The notes: generated by a model not told the origin, from the letters alone. Shown: positions 7,701-16,517, numbered from the stretch's first letter. The stretch is 64,000 nucleotides of DNA from an uncultured Tenacibaculum sp. (GCF_947495995.1 NZ_CANMAX010000004.1:62001-126000), one strand, 5' to 3'. Numbers and translations: made by a program.

Positions 7701-10571
7701 TTACCAGCCTAGGTAATAATTTTCGTCTAACCATTTTGGACATTCTAAACCATATTGTTCTCGCATAATGTGTTCTGTCACGCAGAATGCTCCTTCAACC
7801 CATCCTTGTTGATCAGAATAAGCTTCACCAACAATAAAAATGCGTTCTTTTTCGTAAGGTTTTCTAATGTAAGGCATTACTTCCCAAACTTTATAATCAT
7901 TTTTCCAAGCATGATAACCGCCTCCATACGGATCTTTGGTCCAATCTTTATAAGCAGATGTGTAAGGAGCCGGAACTTCTACATTTGGTCCATGAAGTTC
8001 TCTTACTTGACTCACTACTTCTTCTACCATAGTTTTACTAGCGTGCTCGTAGTTCGGATAAATTGTGTTTTTGGCTCTTACTAATTTAGTTTCTCGTGTT
8101 TGAAATTTTTCCCCTTTTTCTAAAGCTTGCCAAAAGCTAACTGTTCTCATATCGTTGTAACTTGCTAAAAATAAAGAATGAGAATTTTTTGAATCTACTC
8201 CAAAATAATAACATTGTCGCATTGGTAAATCTGTAATAGATTCTCCAGCCATGGCACCTAATCCTTTTTTCCACCAAGGCTCTTCAAAACCAAGTAGAAT
8301 TTTTACAGAAGGTTCCGGAATTACAGAGTTTAAATTGTTGTGTAATTTGTGCTGTTTTTCTGGATTAAAAAAGAAATTATCTTGATCTAAAAGCTCTAGA
8401 GAACGTTTAGGCATTCCTAGAATTATATCTTTAGCTTCTACTTCCCAATATTCTTCTTTGTCTAAATTGTAAAAAGTTAGAATGTACTTGTATTTACTAG
8501 ATTTTTTCGGATTCTTTTTAAATGTTTTTAGTTTGTTGCGTGTGTAAATTTTTCCGCCTTGTTGAATGAAATCATCACCTAAACATGTCAAAACTTGATC
8601 GTAACCACCTTCAATAGTTTTATATTTTACAGCGTCACTTGCAAAATCTCCTACCATATATGGAAAAGCTTCTGCTGCATTCCAATTTATAGTGTTAGAA
8701 TAATAACCTCCTGCTTGAGCTAAAAATTCATAACATTCTTGAGAAGACTGATCTTTTAATAAATTCCAAAATCCTATTTCATATACTTTTAAACCTTTAT
8801 AAGGACCATCGAATTGATATGTAAGTTCTTTTTTAACTCTATTCCACTCTTCTCTAGGATTAGGATTCTCTTGAATTTGTTTTAGAGAATAACCATCCGC
8901 TTGTAACACGTCACTTATAATTTCCGTAAAAATATCATCAGAACTTTTGCCTTCAAATCGTTCTTCGACAAAATATCTAGTTTTAAAATGTTCTCCAGTT
9001 ATTTTAGTTTGTGAAAAACGATTGGCAAAAAATCGTTGTTTTCTGAGATAATACAAATGGTGATTCGCATCTCCCATAGGAAAATCGATAGGATTTAAAC
9101 CATATTGGGTAGAGAAAACATCTTCAATTAATGCAGTTACAATTTTCTGTTCTGTCATATAACGCATTCCTCCAAGTTCACCCACAACATTCATACCTGG
9201 AAGTTTTATCGATTCTAATCGTCCACCAATACGATCACTCATGTCAAAAATTCCAACATCTAAACCTAATTTTTTCCCATTTTTATCTTTTCCGTTTAAT
9301 AATCGATAGCCAGAGTATAAGCCAGAAGCACCAGCACCAACAATAGCAACATCTAGTTTTAAACGTTCTACTTCTTCAGTAATAAATCGATTGCTTACTT
9401 CGCCTCTAACAACTGGCCACTGAATTTTAAAAGGAGAAATATCGAAATTTGTTTTCCCTTTAATTGCGATGTCGGCAAGTATTTTTCCTAATAAAGGAAT
9501 AAATTTAGCGGCCCAACCTCCAGTATACACAATTATATTTTTATGGTTGTGAACCCAGTTAGGCAAAGTGTCTAGCATTAATTCTTTATTGTTATTGTTT
9601 AATGTTATTAAACAAGTAGAGGTAAATTCAGGCTTATCATCTAATCCTACCATATGGTTTTTTACCCAATCAGAATTTAGTTCTAAACTTTTTTCACTAG
9701 GAATTCCAGTTCTTTCTGCTGGATTTTTGATAATACGATCTGGAATATCTGGAGCTACTCTTATGTATCCAGGATTAGCCCAATTTTCTTCTGGGAAGCC
9801 ATAAAATAAACTTGTGTTTTGAGGTTTTTGAAATACAAACCATGTAGGAAGTTTAATATCTTCATTTTTTTTGTAGTAAGCAGAAGACATTTCCCAAATA
9901 TCAACATTTACAGATAAACCAAAATGTTTTAAAACATCGTTGATGTACGCTCCAGGGGTTATAACTAATTTTTCTGTAGTATATGTATGTTCTTGGGTAG
10001 TTACGTTAATAATTCCAGTATTTAGAGATTCTATATTAGTAACAGAAGTAAATTCGAGTAAATCAATATTTTTTGCTTTTTCAGCAATAGTAAATAACGC
10101 TTTTAAAGTGGCTTTTAAATCTATAATTCCACCTTCTTCTTGAAAGAATCCAAAATAATCTTTTGGTAGTTTTTTAAATGGAAATTTTTTCTCTATTTCT
10201 TTTGCTTTTAATTTTGTGTATGGAATATTTAATTCATCCATAACATCCATTGCTGCCTGAATTCCTCCTTCTTGTGAGCTTATGCTTGGATCACCAAACC
10301 ATAAAGAACCAACTTTATCGATTAAAGTGTCTTTTGTAGTTTTTTGAAGTTTATCCCAGTAGGGTATAGCGTCTAATGCTAATTGAGCCATATATTTTTG
10401 AGCGTATTGAACTCTAAATTGTCTTGATAAGCCGGCAGAACTTCCTTTGTCATTAAAAAAAGCAAACTTTTCTAATACTAGTACATTTTTTTTAGAGTTG
10501 GCTAATTCTGCAGCTGTGGCTAATCCCATAGCGCCACCACCAACAATAATAATATCGTATTGAGTTTTCAT
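7701..10571 (-). CDS. Two-domain FAD oxidoreductase: DAO-type domain fused to L-amino-acid-oxidase-type domain
   Basis: A 956-residue protein with two complete Rossmann FAD sites. Residues 1 to about 390 resemble the DAO/MSOX family (sarcosine or N-methyl-amino-acid oxidase): IIVGGGAMGLATAAEL at 8-23 and the SSAGLSRQFR region. Residues about 400-956 resemble the flavin amine oxidase/L-amino-acid oxidase family: VAIVGAGASGLYSGYRL near 407, RIGGRL and GELGGMRY in the FAD/substrate region, and the C-terminal FAD motif VGEAYSDQQGWVEGA. No signal peptide is seen. Predicted chemistry is oxidative deamination of amino acids or amines giving hydrogen peroxide; related LAAOs of marine bacteria are antibacterial through peroxide, but the substrate here is unknown. 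It appears to be transcribed alone. Confidence 0.88.
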   Translation of the reverse strand: MKTQYDIIIVGGGAMGLATAAELANSKKNVLVLEKFAFFNDKGSSAGLSRQFRVQYAQKYMAQLALDAIPYWDKLQKTTKDTLIDKVGSLWFGDPSISSQEGGIQAAMDVMDELNIPYTKLKAKEIEKKFPFKKLPKDYFGFFQEEGGIIDLKATLKALFTIAEKAKNIDLLEFTSVTNIESLNTGIINVTTQEHTYTTEKLVITPGAYINDVLKHFGLSVNVDIWEMSSAYYKKNEDIKLPTWFVFQKPQNTSLFYGFPEENWANPGYIRVAPDIPDRIIKNPAERTGIPSEKSLELNSDWVKNHMVGLDDKPEFTSTCLITLNNNNKELMLDTLPNWVHNHKNIIVYTGGWAAKFIPLLGKILADIAIKGKTNFDISPFKIQWPVVRGEVSNRFITEEVERLKLDVAIVGAGASGLYSGYRLLNGKDKNGKKLGLDVGIFDMSDRIGGRLESIKLPGMNVVGELGGMRYMTEQKIVTALIEDVFSTQYGLNPIDFPMGDANHHLYYLRKQRFFANRFSQTKITGEHFKTRYFVEERFEGKSSDDIFTEIISDVLQADGYSLKQIQENPNPREEWNRVKKELTYQFDGPYKGLKVYEIGFWNLLKDQSSQECYEFLAQAGGYYSNTINWNAAEAFPYMVGDFASDAVKYKTIEGGYDQVLTCLGDDFIQQGGKIYTRNKLKTFKKNPKKSSKYKYILTFYNLDKEEYWEVEAKDIILGMPKRSLELLDQDNFFFNPEKQHKLHNNLNSVIPEPSVKILLGFEEPWWKKGLGAMAGESITDLPMRQCYYFGVDSKNSHSLFLASYNDMRTVSFWQALEKGEKFQTRETKLVRAKNTIYPNYEHASKTMVEEVVSQVRELHGPNVEVPAPYTSAYKDWTKDPYGGGYHAWKNDYKVWEVMPYIRKPYEKERIFIVGEAYSDQQGWVEGAFCVTEHIMREQYGLECPKWLDENYYLGW

Positions 10572-10749
10572 TTTTGAAATTTTAATAAGTTGTATTAATT
10601 GATATACTTAAAAGTAGGTGTTTTTTTAAGTGAAGTTTTTTTTGGAGTTTTAGCCGTATGATATTCGATTATAAGCGTATTCTTAATGCGTAGATTAAGA
10701 AAATAAAATGACTATAATTAGGTAGTTAATTACTTATGTAATAATTCTT

Positions 10750-10776
10750 TTTGTTCTTATTGAATTGTTATATTTG
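10750..10776 (+). promoter_or_regulatory. Putative Bacteroidota-type promoter for the 10812 lipoprotein gene
   Basis: TATATTTG at 10769-10776 matches the TAnnTTTG -7 box exactly. A TTTG at 10750-10753 could be the -33 element, but the spacing of 15 is shorter than usual, so only the -7 box is convincing. The gene starts 35 bases downstream. Confidence 0.4.
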
Positions 10777-10811
10777 GCAAAAATAATTGTCAACTTCAAA
10801 AAATTTTAATT

Positions 10812-11870
10812 ATGAAAAAACTATGTTTTTTGGCATTAGCAATATTTGCTAGTGTTTACATTACTTCATGTAGTAGCGATTCTTCACCAACCACAGGAAA
10901 TGAAGAAGTAGCAGAACAACAAAATGCTTTAGAAGAAAATAAAACTCCAGTATCAATTTTAGAAGAAGGAATTGCTATATCTGGAGCAGTAAAAGAAACA
11001 GGAACTCCACCTACGCCAACTGGAAACTTAGATTTTCAAGTGAATTCAGAATTAAAAACAGGTTTTCAAGGTTCTGGTTTTGAAATCAAGTTTAGTTCTA
11101 ATGATAACGTAGCCGGAGCTTATATTAGATTTAAAGACAGTGATGGAAATGCTACAGATTCTTATTACGATGTTCCTTCATCTTCTTTTTCAAACAGAGT
11201 AGCTAGTAGAAATTCAAACTTCAAAAGTACATTAGCATTAGGTAGAAATTCAGTTTCTAGTAGAACTGATGATGAAACTACAATCAATGTAAATTTAGAG
11301 AACACTGTGCCGGCAGGAGAGTTCTGTTATGAAATTTGTATTTACGACGAAAATAATAATATTAGTCAAATACAAACAGTATGTGTAACTATTGAAGCTT
11401 GGGGAGGAAACGCTTCTATTGTAGGAGAGTGGGTTCCTGAAAACTTTGCTGATGGAGAAGCTACGGAAATTACATGTGCAAATGGAAATACAATTACTGT
11501 AGATTATGAAGAGCAAAGTGAATCTATTGGTTATGTTAGTTTTAAAGAAGATGGTTCATTTGAAGATCATTTTAAATTAAGTTTTAAACCTTTAAATTAT
11601 GATGCTACAAGGGCTAGTTGCTCACCAGTATATCAAGATCTTATAGAAGAAGAATTTAAAGGAAAAGGAAATTGGGCATTTAATGAAGATGATAATTCAT
11701 TAACGGTAATTTACTTTAGTCTTTCGGGTTCAGACGGTACTGAATTTTTTGAATTCGGAGATGTTATTGTAGATGGATTATATATTAAAGAAGTGACTTC
11801 AGATGTATTAGTATTAGAGCAAAGAAACGATTTTGTAGATAATACTGAAATACGTTTAAGAAGAAGATAG
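10812..11870 (+). CDS. Surface-type lipoprotein with lipocalin-like C-terminal domain
   Basis: The 352-residue product starts with an SPII signal ending in ITSC (Cys20), followed by a Ser/Asp/Thr/Glu-rich linker to about residue 60, typical of outer-membrane lipoproteins of this phylum. Residues about 70-190 form a beta-rich domain with a repeated G-S-G-F pattern and Cys residues near its end (FCYEICIYDENN). From about residue 198 (IVGEWVPE) to the end the protein looks like the lipocalin-like domains common in Bacteroidota lipoproteins, with the usual start I-x-G-x-W. Function unknown. It has its own promoter box upstream and a terminator downstream, so it is monocistronic. Confidence 0.8.
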   Translation: MKKLCFLALAIFASVYITSCSSDSSPTTGNEEVAEQQNALEENKTPVSILEEGIAISGAVKETGTPPTPTGNLDFQVNSELKTGFQGSGFEIKFSSNDNVAGAYIRFKDSDGNATDSYYDVPSSSFSNRVASRNSNFKSTLALGRNSVSSRTDDETTINVNLENTVPAGEFCYEICIYDENNNISQIQTVCVTIEAWGGNASIVGEWVPENFADGEATEITCANGNTITVDYEEQSESIGYVSFKEDGSFEDHFKLSFKPLNYDATRASCSPVYQDLIEEEFKGKGNWAFNEDDNSLTVIYFSLSGSDGTEFFEFGDVIVDGLYIKEVTSDVLVLEQRNDFVDNTEIRLRRR

Positions 11871-11892
11871 TAAAGAAAACTATATAAAAGAT

Positions 11893-11924
11893 AAGAGCGT
11901 CTATTATTAATAGACGCTCTTTTA
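11893..11924. terminator. Bidirectional terminator between the lipoprotein and the GG-leader peptide gene
   Basis: A 13-bp inverted repeat (AAGAGCGTCTATT at 11893-11905 and complement at 11909-11921) with a 3-base loop, followed by T residues. It lies between convergent genes. Confidence 0.85.
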
Positions 11925-11971
11925 TGTTTAATTAAGTTACTTTGTTAGAAATAACTTAACTATTATTGTTG

Positions 11972-12202
11972 TTAGCAATCAACTACACAAGCATCGTTTA
12001 CTACGCTTCCATAACATCTTCCTCCTGGGAAAAAAGGATTTGATGTAGGATATGAGCAAGCTCTTCCACAAGAATTAGGTCCTCTTTCTAATACGAAGTT
12101 AGAACTTGGGGGACAAGGATTTTTTAATCCAAAACCTCCACTAATACTTTGTTGTTCTGCTTTGTTTAATGATTTTCCTAAATTTAAGATTGATTTTTTC
12201 AT
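11972..12202 (-). CDS. GG-leader Cys-rich peptide precursor (bacteriocin/natural-product type)
   Basis: A 76-residue precursor. Residues 1-23 form a double-glycine leader (MKKSILNLGKSLNKAEQQ, then SISGG) of the sort cleaved by C39-peptidase ABC exporters, and the predicted 53-residue core contains six Cys plus many Pro, Gly and Asn (NPCPPSS, NSCGRACSY, GGRCYGS, DACVVDC). An even number of Cys suggests three disulfides or a modified scaffold. No modification enzyme, C39 exporter or immunity gene lies within 5 kb, so it is an orphan precursor whose maturation genes must be elsewhere. The leader matches that of the peptide encoded at 33951-34193 at 13 of 25 positions. Upstream is an unusually long non-coding stretch. 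Whether it acts as toxin or signal is unknown. Confidence 0.8.
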   Translation of the reverse strand: MKKSILNLGKSLNKAEQQSISGGFGLKNPCPPSSNFVLERGPNSCGRACSYPTSNPFFPGGRCYGSVVNDACVVDC

Positions 12203-12437
12203 AATACTTTGAATTTTTAAAATTTATTTTCCCTTGAGCATTTATAGACATTCAAGGCGTATGTCTGTTATCACGAAAATTTCTTTGGTTGTCTTAGCTA
12301 ATTATTTTTGAGTAATAGCAGAATGAATTAATGCTATATGTAAAAAGGAAAATAAATTGTTTTTCCTAGCTATTTTTCTCATCTCAAATTTATAAAGTGT
12401 TTGATGAAAAACAGAGGTTTACGGCTGTCCATAAAAG

Positions 12438-12455
12438 AAAAAGTATATACTTTTT
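12438..12455. repeat. Perfect 18-bp palindrome, possible operator
   Basis: The sequence reads AAAAAGTAT/ATACTTTTT with perfect dyad symmetry, extended imperfectly by ATAAAA/TTTTAT outside. It lies upstream of the minus-strand -7-like box at 12385-12392, where an activator or repressor of the peptide gene could bind. AT-rich palindromes arise easily by chance in this genome. Confidence 0.3.
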
Positions 12456-12589
12456 ATAAAATGTCGCTTAGAATTCTTGCTTATTTTGTTTGAAAGAAAT
12501 AAGATTAGTTATTCAAGATTTTTTCCGGAAGTAAAGATTTTACGTAGGCTACGATTTTATAAAGAGGAGAATTTAATTCCGAAACATAA

Positions 12590-12645
12590 AAAAACACATA
12601 GCTAAAAACTTATACTGAATAAGATGATTAACTATGTGTGATTTT
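12590..12645 (-). terminator. Probable terminator of the mtaB operon
   Basis: ACACATAG at 12594-12601 pairs with CTATGTGT at 12632-12639. Inside the loop TAA/TTA and CTTAT/ATAAG also pair, so the whole forms a long imperfect hairpin. Reading the minus strand, the stem is followed by a run of T (plus-strand A run at 12588-12594). It lies about 70 bases after the stop of the lytic transglycosylase gene. Confidence 0.5.
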
Positions 12646-12709
12646 TTATAAAATGATGCGATTTTAAATGATAAATTGATAAAAATCGTATCGATTTAAT
12701 AAGAAAAAA

Positions 12710-13654
12710 TTAAATAACTGGTATCTTAATTATATATTCTTTCTTAGTCTTGTTATTTAGTTTGGTTTCTCTCAACCATGGATTAACTAATTTTAATTGC
12801 TTATAGGTAATGTTGTACTGCTTAGCGAAATCTGCTAAATCAGAGATTGGGTAATCTACCAATATCTCTTTTACATTTGGGTAAGTATATAAATCTTCTT
12901 GATCAAATACAAAACCGTATTTTTTAGGGTTTGTCATGATCTCTTTAAGAGCAAGAATTCTAAAAACATATCTTCCAGTTTCAGGATTTAATAAAAGATC
13001 GTAATAATTACTTACTTTTTGTTCCTTTAAACGTTTAGAAATTCTTCCGTTACCAGCATTGTATCCTGCAGCGGCTAAAGTCCAACTACCAAATTTATTT
13101 TTAGCTTTTTTTAAATACTCAGCAGCTACTTTTGTAGATAATTTAAGATTGTAACGTTCGTCTACGTTTGTGTTAATTTCTAATCCGTATTCTTTTCCAG
13201 TTCGTGGCATAAAGTGCCAATATCCAGCAGCTCCTTTGTAAGAAGGTACTTGTATTAAAGCGCTTTCAGCAACACATAAATACTTAAAATCATCTGGTAA
13301 ACCGTATTCTTTTAATAATGGTTCAATTAAAGGAAAAAATTTATTAGCTCTTTTCATAAGTAATAAACCATTCGATTGCCAATAAGTATTTACTAATAAT
13401 TCTCGATCTAATCTTTCTTGGATATCAAGTTGATTTAAAGGAACTGGTTCTCCAGCAAATTCCATACTCTTAGGAAGTTTTACCGCTTTTACTTCATACA
13501 AGTCACTAACATTCTTCTTGAGTTTTACTATGCTACTGTCTTTTGTTGAAACTGCTTCTTTTTTGGAAACCTTCGGATTAGTTAAGTTTAATAAAAGAAA
13601 GCCTATACTTAAAAAAGATAAGACGTAAAAAATGCGGAATAACTTTACCTTCAT
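12710..13654 (-). CDS. Lytic transglycosylase, SLT (GH23) domain with C-terminal LysM-like segment
   Basis: A 314-residue envelope enzyme that would cleave peptidoglycan glycan strands to 1,6-anhydro products. An N-terminal hydrophobic segment (about residues 8-25) serves as signal or anchor. The SLT fold spans about residues 90-230, with the catalytic Glu130 in CVAESAL, the GAAGYWHFMPRTGKEYGL motif and the AAAGYNAGNGRI motif. The final 50 residues (DLADFAKQYNITYKQLKLVN) resemble a LysM wall-binding motif. It is the last gene of a four-gene minus-strand operon, 13 bases after the alpha/beta hydrolase gene. Architecture is MltD-like but shorter. Confidence 0.92.
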   Translation of the reverse strand: MKVKLFRIFYVLSFLSIGFLLLNLTNPKVSKKEAVSTKDSSIVKLKKNVSDLYEVKAVKLPKSMEFAGEPVPLNQLDIQERLDRELLVNTYWQSNGLLLMKRANKFFPLIEPLLKEYGLPDDFKYLCVAESALIQVPSYKGAAGYWHFMPRTGKEYGLEINTNVDERYNLKLSTKVAAEYLKKAKNKFGSWTLAAAGYNAGNGRISKRLKEQKVSNYYDLLLNPETGRYVFRILALKEIMTNPKKYGFVFDQEDLYTYPNVKEILVDYPISDLADFAKQYNITYKQLKLVNPWLRETKLNNKTKKEYIIKIPVI

Positions 13655-13667
13655 ATGTTGTTTATTT

Positions 13668-14348
13668 TTAGCTTGAAGCTGCTACAGTACTAGAACAAAC
13701 CTTTTCTAAAATGGTAGAAATAGTTTTAGCTTTATTCAAAATCATAATATGTGTACCATTATCAACTTCAATTGAGTTTTTAATGTGTTTTATAGGAAAT
13801 ACTTCATCTTTATTTCCATGGATATGAACGATGTCTTCTAATTCATAATCTTGTTCCCAATTTAAAACATTATGAATCGCCCATTGTAAATAATCTGCAT
13901 CTCTAATAGAAAGATACATTTTATATAATTCTGCTCTTTTCTTTAGAAAGTCTCCGAAGAATAAATGCTCGTAATCTTCAATGTTCTCAACAATTTTAGT
14001 CGGAAATAATTTATAAGCCTTAGTCTTTTGCGCTAATTTTAATCGAACAGGTAATTCGTTATTACTTTTCATACTAGAAATTATAATAACTTTTTCGCAA
14101 GACATTTGCTTACTCATTTCTTGAACCATTACACCGCCAAAAGAAACACCAATTAAAATCGGATTTTCATGTTTAATAAAGCTACACATACGTTTTGCAT
14201 AACTCTCAATAGTTTCTTCAACAGATAATGGCAAAATCCATTCCAAAAAGTGGACTTCAAATTTTTCTTCAGGTAGCTTTATATACTCAAAAATCTTTGT
14301 ATTTGCTGCTAAACCAGGAACAAAATACAATTGAGTTTTATTTTCCAT
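13668..14348 (-). CDS. Alpha/beta hydrolase
   Basis: A 226-residue cytoplasmic alpha/beta-hydrolase-fold protein. The nucleophile elbow is GVSFGG with Ser69, the acid is probably the Asp in GNKDEVFP, and the His is in NGTHIMIL near the C-terminus; the oxyanion region PGLAANTKIF is near residue 11. No lid domain of a known subfamily can be recognised, so the substrate (ester or thioester) is open. It sits between the DUF6438 lipoprotein and the lytic transglycosylase with spacings of 9 and 13 bases, clearly one transcription unit. Confidence 0.85.
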   Translation of the reverse strand: MENKTQLYFVPGLAANTKIFEYIKLPEEKFEVHFLEWILPLSVEETIESYAKRMCSFIKHENPILIGVSFGGVMVQEMSKQMSCEKVIIISSMKSNNELPVRLKLAQKTKAYKLFPTKIVENIEDYEHLFFGDFLKKRAELYKMYLSIRDADYLQWAIHNVLNWEQDYELEDIVHIHGNKDEVFPIKHIKNSIEVDNGTHIMILNKAKTISTILEKVCSSTVAASS

Positions 14349-14357
14349 ATTATTTTT

Positions 14358-15098
14358 TTATTCAAATAGTTTCTTTTTCAATAAAACACCTTCTATATAC
14401 TCGTGTAAATCCATAAGTTCTTCAGGAACTTCATCATTCCATAAACGAACTTGTACTTGTTTACCATCGTGTAAAATATAAGTGCTAGGTAAATCCATGA
14501 TATTTGGATTATCATAAACATCTTTAAAAGATGAAAATTTATTTTTTGCTAGTTTTTCAGAAAGTTGTTTAAACTCATCATCAGAAAGTTTAAATTCTTT
14601 AACACCTTCTACTAAAACGTATTGTTTTCCATTAAAAGTTACTTGTCCTTCTTTATCTATAGAAACATTATATGATGGGCAATCACCAAAACATCCTGTT
14701 TTTCGTAAAGCAATTAAAGTGTTTTCTTCTTTTTTTATTAAGTCTTTAACAATGTTCTTTGCGTTTACTTTTACATCTCTAAATTCGCTAGAAGATCCTA
14801 AAGCTTTTAACCAAAAATCATATTCATTATTCGGAATTTCTACAACAGCAATTTTAGACATTCCATTATCAAATACTTTCTTTTTCCAAGAAATACCACT
14901 GTTTTTTAAATATTCCTTTGTTTTATCTTCTCTAGTCGGATCGTTAAGAACTAATACCAATTGACGGTCATAAGATTCAGACGCTTCCTCTGTTATTTTA
15001 TTGGTAGTTTCTTTTGTTGTTCCAGCTTTAGTAGCTTCTTCCTTTGGCGCTCCACAACTTAAAGCTAATAGAAAAATAGATAGATAAAATACCTTCAT
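14358..15098 (-). CDS. DUF6438-domain lipoprotein
   Basis: Starting at ATG 15098 gives a 246-residue lipoprotein with a clear SPII signal (MKVFYLSIFLLALSC, Cys15); the alternative upstream ATG at 15137 would place 13 polar residues before it and is less likely. The N-terminal third holds a beta/alpha segment after a Thr/Glu linker, and the C-terminal part from RKTGCFGDCPSYNVSID onward matches the DUF6438 pattern, with two close Cys and a later DLPSTYILHDG. The role of DUF6438 is unknown. It is the second gene of the mtaB operon. Confidence 0.8.
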   Translation of the reverse strand: MKVFYLSIFLLALSCGAPKEEATKAGTTKETTNKITEEASESYDRQLVLVLNDPTREDKTKEYLKNSGISWKKKVFDNGMSKIAVVEIPNNEYDFWLKALGSSSEFRDVKVNAKNIVKDLIKKEENTLIALRKTGCFGDCPSYNVSIDKEGQVTFNGKQYVLVEGVKEFKLSDDEFKQLSEKLAKNKFSSFKDVYDNPNIMDLPSTYILHDGKQVQVRLWNDEVPEELMDLHEYIEGVLLKKKLFE

Positions 15099-15142
15099 AA
15101 TAGATTGTATTGAAATGTTTTTTGATTTTATGTGCAAACAAT

Positions 15143-16477
15143 TTAATGAATAACTTCCGTATCAACAAAATCAAAACGTACTAATCCGTCTTCATCAATC
15201 TTCGTTAGTTTTACATTATGAATAGTATTTACTAACTCAGGATTCCAAGGTGCTTTTACTTTAACATAGTTTTCTGTAAAACCATGAATATATCCTTCTT
15301 TGTTTTCTCCTTCAAAAAGCACAGACAATGTATTTCCTATTTGACTCTCATAGAAAGCTCTACGTTTTTTAACTGAAAGTCCGCGTAACATTTTACTACG
15401 TTTTGCTCTAACGTTTTTAGGAACAACACCATCCATTTCAGCAGCTTCTGTATTTGCTCTTTCTGAATAAGTGAAAACATGTAAATAAGAAATATCTAAT
15501 TCAGATAAATAATTATACGTTTCTAAGAAAAGTTCATCAGTTTCTCCTGGAAAACCAACAATAACATCAACACCAATACATGCATGAGGCATAACTTCAT
15601 GTATTTTGGCAACACGATTCGTATACACTTTACGTAAGTAACGACGCTTCATCTTTTTTAGTAACTCATCGCTTCCTGATTGTAATGGAATATGGAAATG
15701 AGGAACAAAAGTGTCTGATTTAGAAACAAAGTCAATAGTTTCATCTTTAAGTAAGTTAGGTTCGATAGATGAAATTCGAAGTCTATGTATTCCTTCAACT
15801 TTATCTAATGCTTGAACCAATTCTAAAAATGTATGTTCGTGTTTTTTGTTTCCAAACTCACCTTTTCCATAATCACCAATATTAACACCAGTAAGTACAA
15901 TTTCCTTAATTCCTCTTTCAGAAATCTCTTTAGCATTTTTTAAAACATTTTCTAAAGTGTCACTTCTGGAAATTCCTCTAGCTAAAGGAATTGTACAATA
16001 GGTGCATTTGTAATCACATCCGTCTTGTACCTTTAAGAAAGCACGAGTTCTGTCTCCAATAGAATAAGAACCAACATAAAAGTCAGCATCTTCTATTTCG
16101 CACGAATGTACTTCACCAACATTATTTTTTGTTAAATCGTTAATATAACTAGTTACATTAAACTTTTCGGTAGCACCCAAAACTAAGTCAACACCATCTA
16201 CAGCGGCTAATTCTTCAGGCTTAAGTTGGGCATAACAACCTACAGCAATTAAAAAAGCTTCATCGTTTTTTTTCAGCGCAGACTTAACAATTGTCTTAAA
16301 TCTTTTGTCAGCATTATCTGTTACAGAGCAAGTGTTAATTACATATATATCAGCTTCTTCTTCAAATTCAACACGTTCAAAACCTTCGTTTACAAAGTTT
16401 CTTGCAATAGTTGAAGTTTCAGAAAAATTTAGTTTACAACCTAATGTATAAAAAGCTACTTTTTTTTCCGCATTCAT
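15143..16477 (-). CDS. mtaB: tRNA (N6-threonylcarbamoyladenosine(37)-C2)-methylthiotransferase MtaB
   Basis: A radical-SAM methylthiotransferase that converts t6A37 to ms2t6A37 in tRNAs reading ANN codons. From the chosen start (ATG 16477) it has 444 residues. The N-terminal UPF0004 domain has its three cluster Cys in YTLGCKLNFSE, INTCSVTD and AVGCYAQLKPEE; the radical SAM cluster motif is DGCDYKCTYCTIP; a TRAM RNA-binding domain ends the protein. The further upstream ATG at 16501 would fall inside a TAnnTTTG box (16499-16506, minus strand) and adds eight residues not usual for the family. First gene of a four-gene operon. Confidence 0.95.
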   Translation of the reverse strand: MNAEKKVAFYTLGCKLNFSETSTIARNFVNEGFERVEFEEEADIYVINTCSVTDNADKRFKTIVKSALKKNDEAFLIAVGCYAQLKPEELAAVDGVDLVLGATEKFNVTSYINDLTKNNVGEVHSCEIEDADFYVGSYSIGDRTRAFLKVQDGCDYKCTYCTIPLARGISRSDTLENVLKNAKEISERGIKEIVLTGVNIGDYGKGEFGNKKHEHTFLELVQALDKVEGIHRLRISSIEPNLLKDETIDFVSKSDTFVPHFHIPLQSGSDELLKKMKRRYLRKVYTNRVAKIHEVMPHACIGVDVIVGFPGETDELFLETYNYLSELDISYLHVFTYSERANTEAAEMDGVVPKNVRAKRSKMLRGLSVKKRRAFYESQIGNTLSVLFEGENKEGYIHGFTENYVKVKAPWNPELVNTIHNVKLTKIDEDGLVRFDFVDTEVIH

Positions 16478-16498
16478 TCTTGTACATTTAACCAATTG

Positions 16499-16506
16499 CA
16501 AAAGTA
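16499..16506 (-). promoter_or_regulatory. Putative -7 promoter box for the mtaB operon
   Basis: The minus strand reads TACTTTTG, an exact TAnnTTTG, 21 bases before the ATG at 16477. No clear TTG -33 element is seen at the usual spacing. Its position argues for the start at 16477 rather than 16501. Confidence 0.4.
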
Positions 16507-16517
16507 CAATATTGAAA

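Larger units (their letters stand above)
12203..12709. other. 507-bp non-coding region upstream of the GG-leader peptide gene
   Basis: No convincing reading frame is seen on either strand. Visible elements are a short inverted repeat AGACAT/ATGTCT at 12246-12251 and 12261-12266, an exact TAnnTTTG box on the minus strand at 12385-12392, a perfect 18-bp palindrome at 12438-12455, and an imperfect terminator hairpin at about 12590-12640. If the minus-strand box is used, the peptide mRNA would have a leader of about 175 bases, long for this window and a possible place for post-transcriptional control. Confidence 0.45.

Noticed and set aside
15099-15137. ATG 15137 as start of the DUF6438 lipoprotein
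   Set aside because: It would put a polar extension before the SPII signal; ATG 15098 gives a proper lipoprotein signal.
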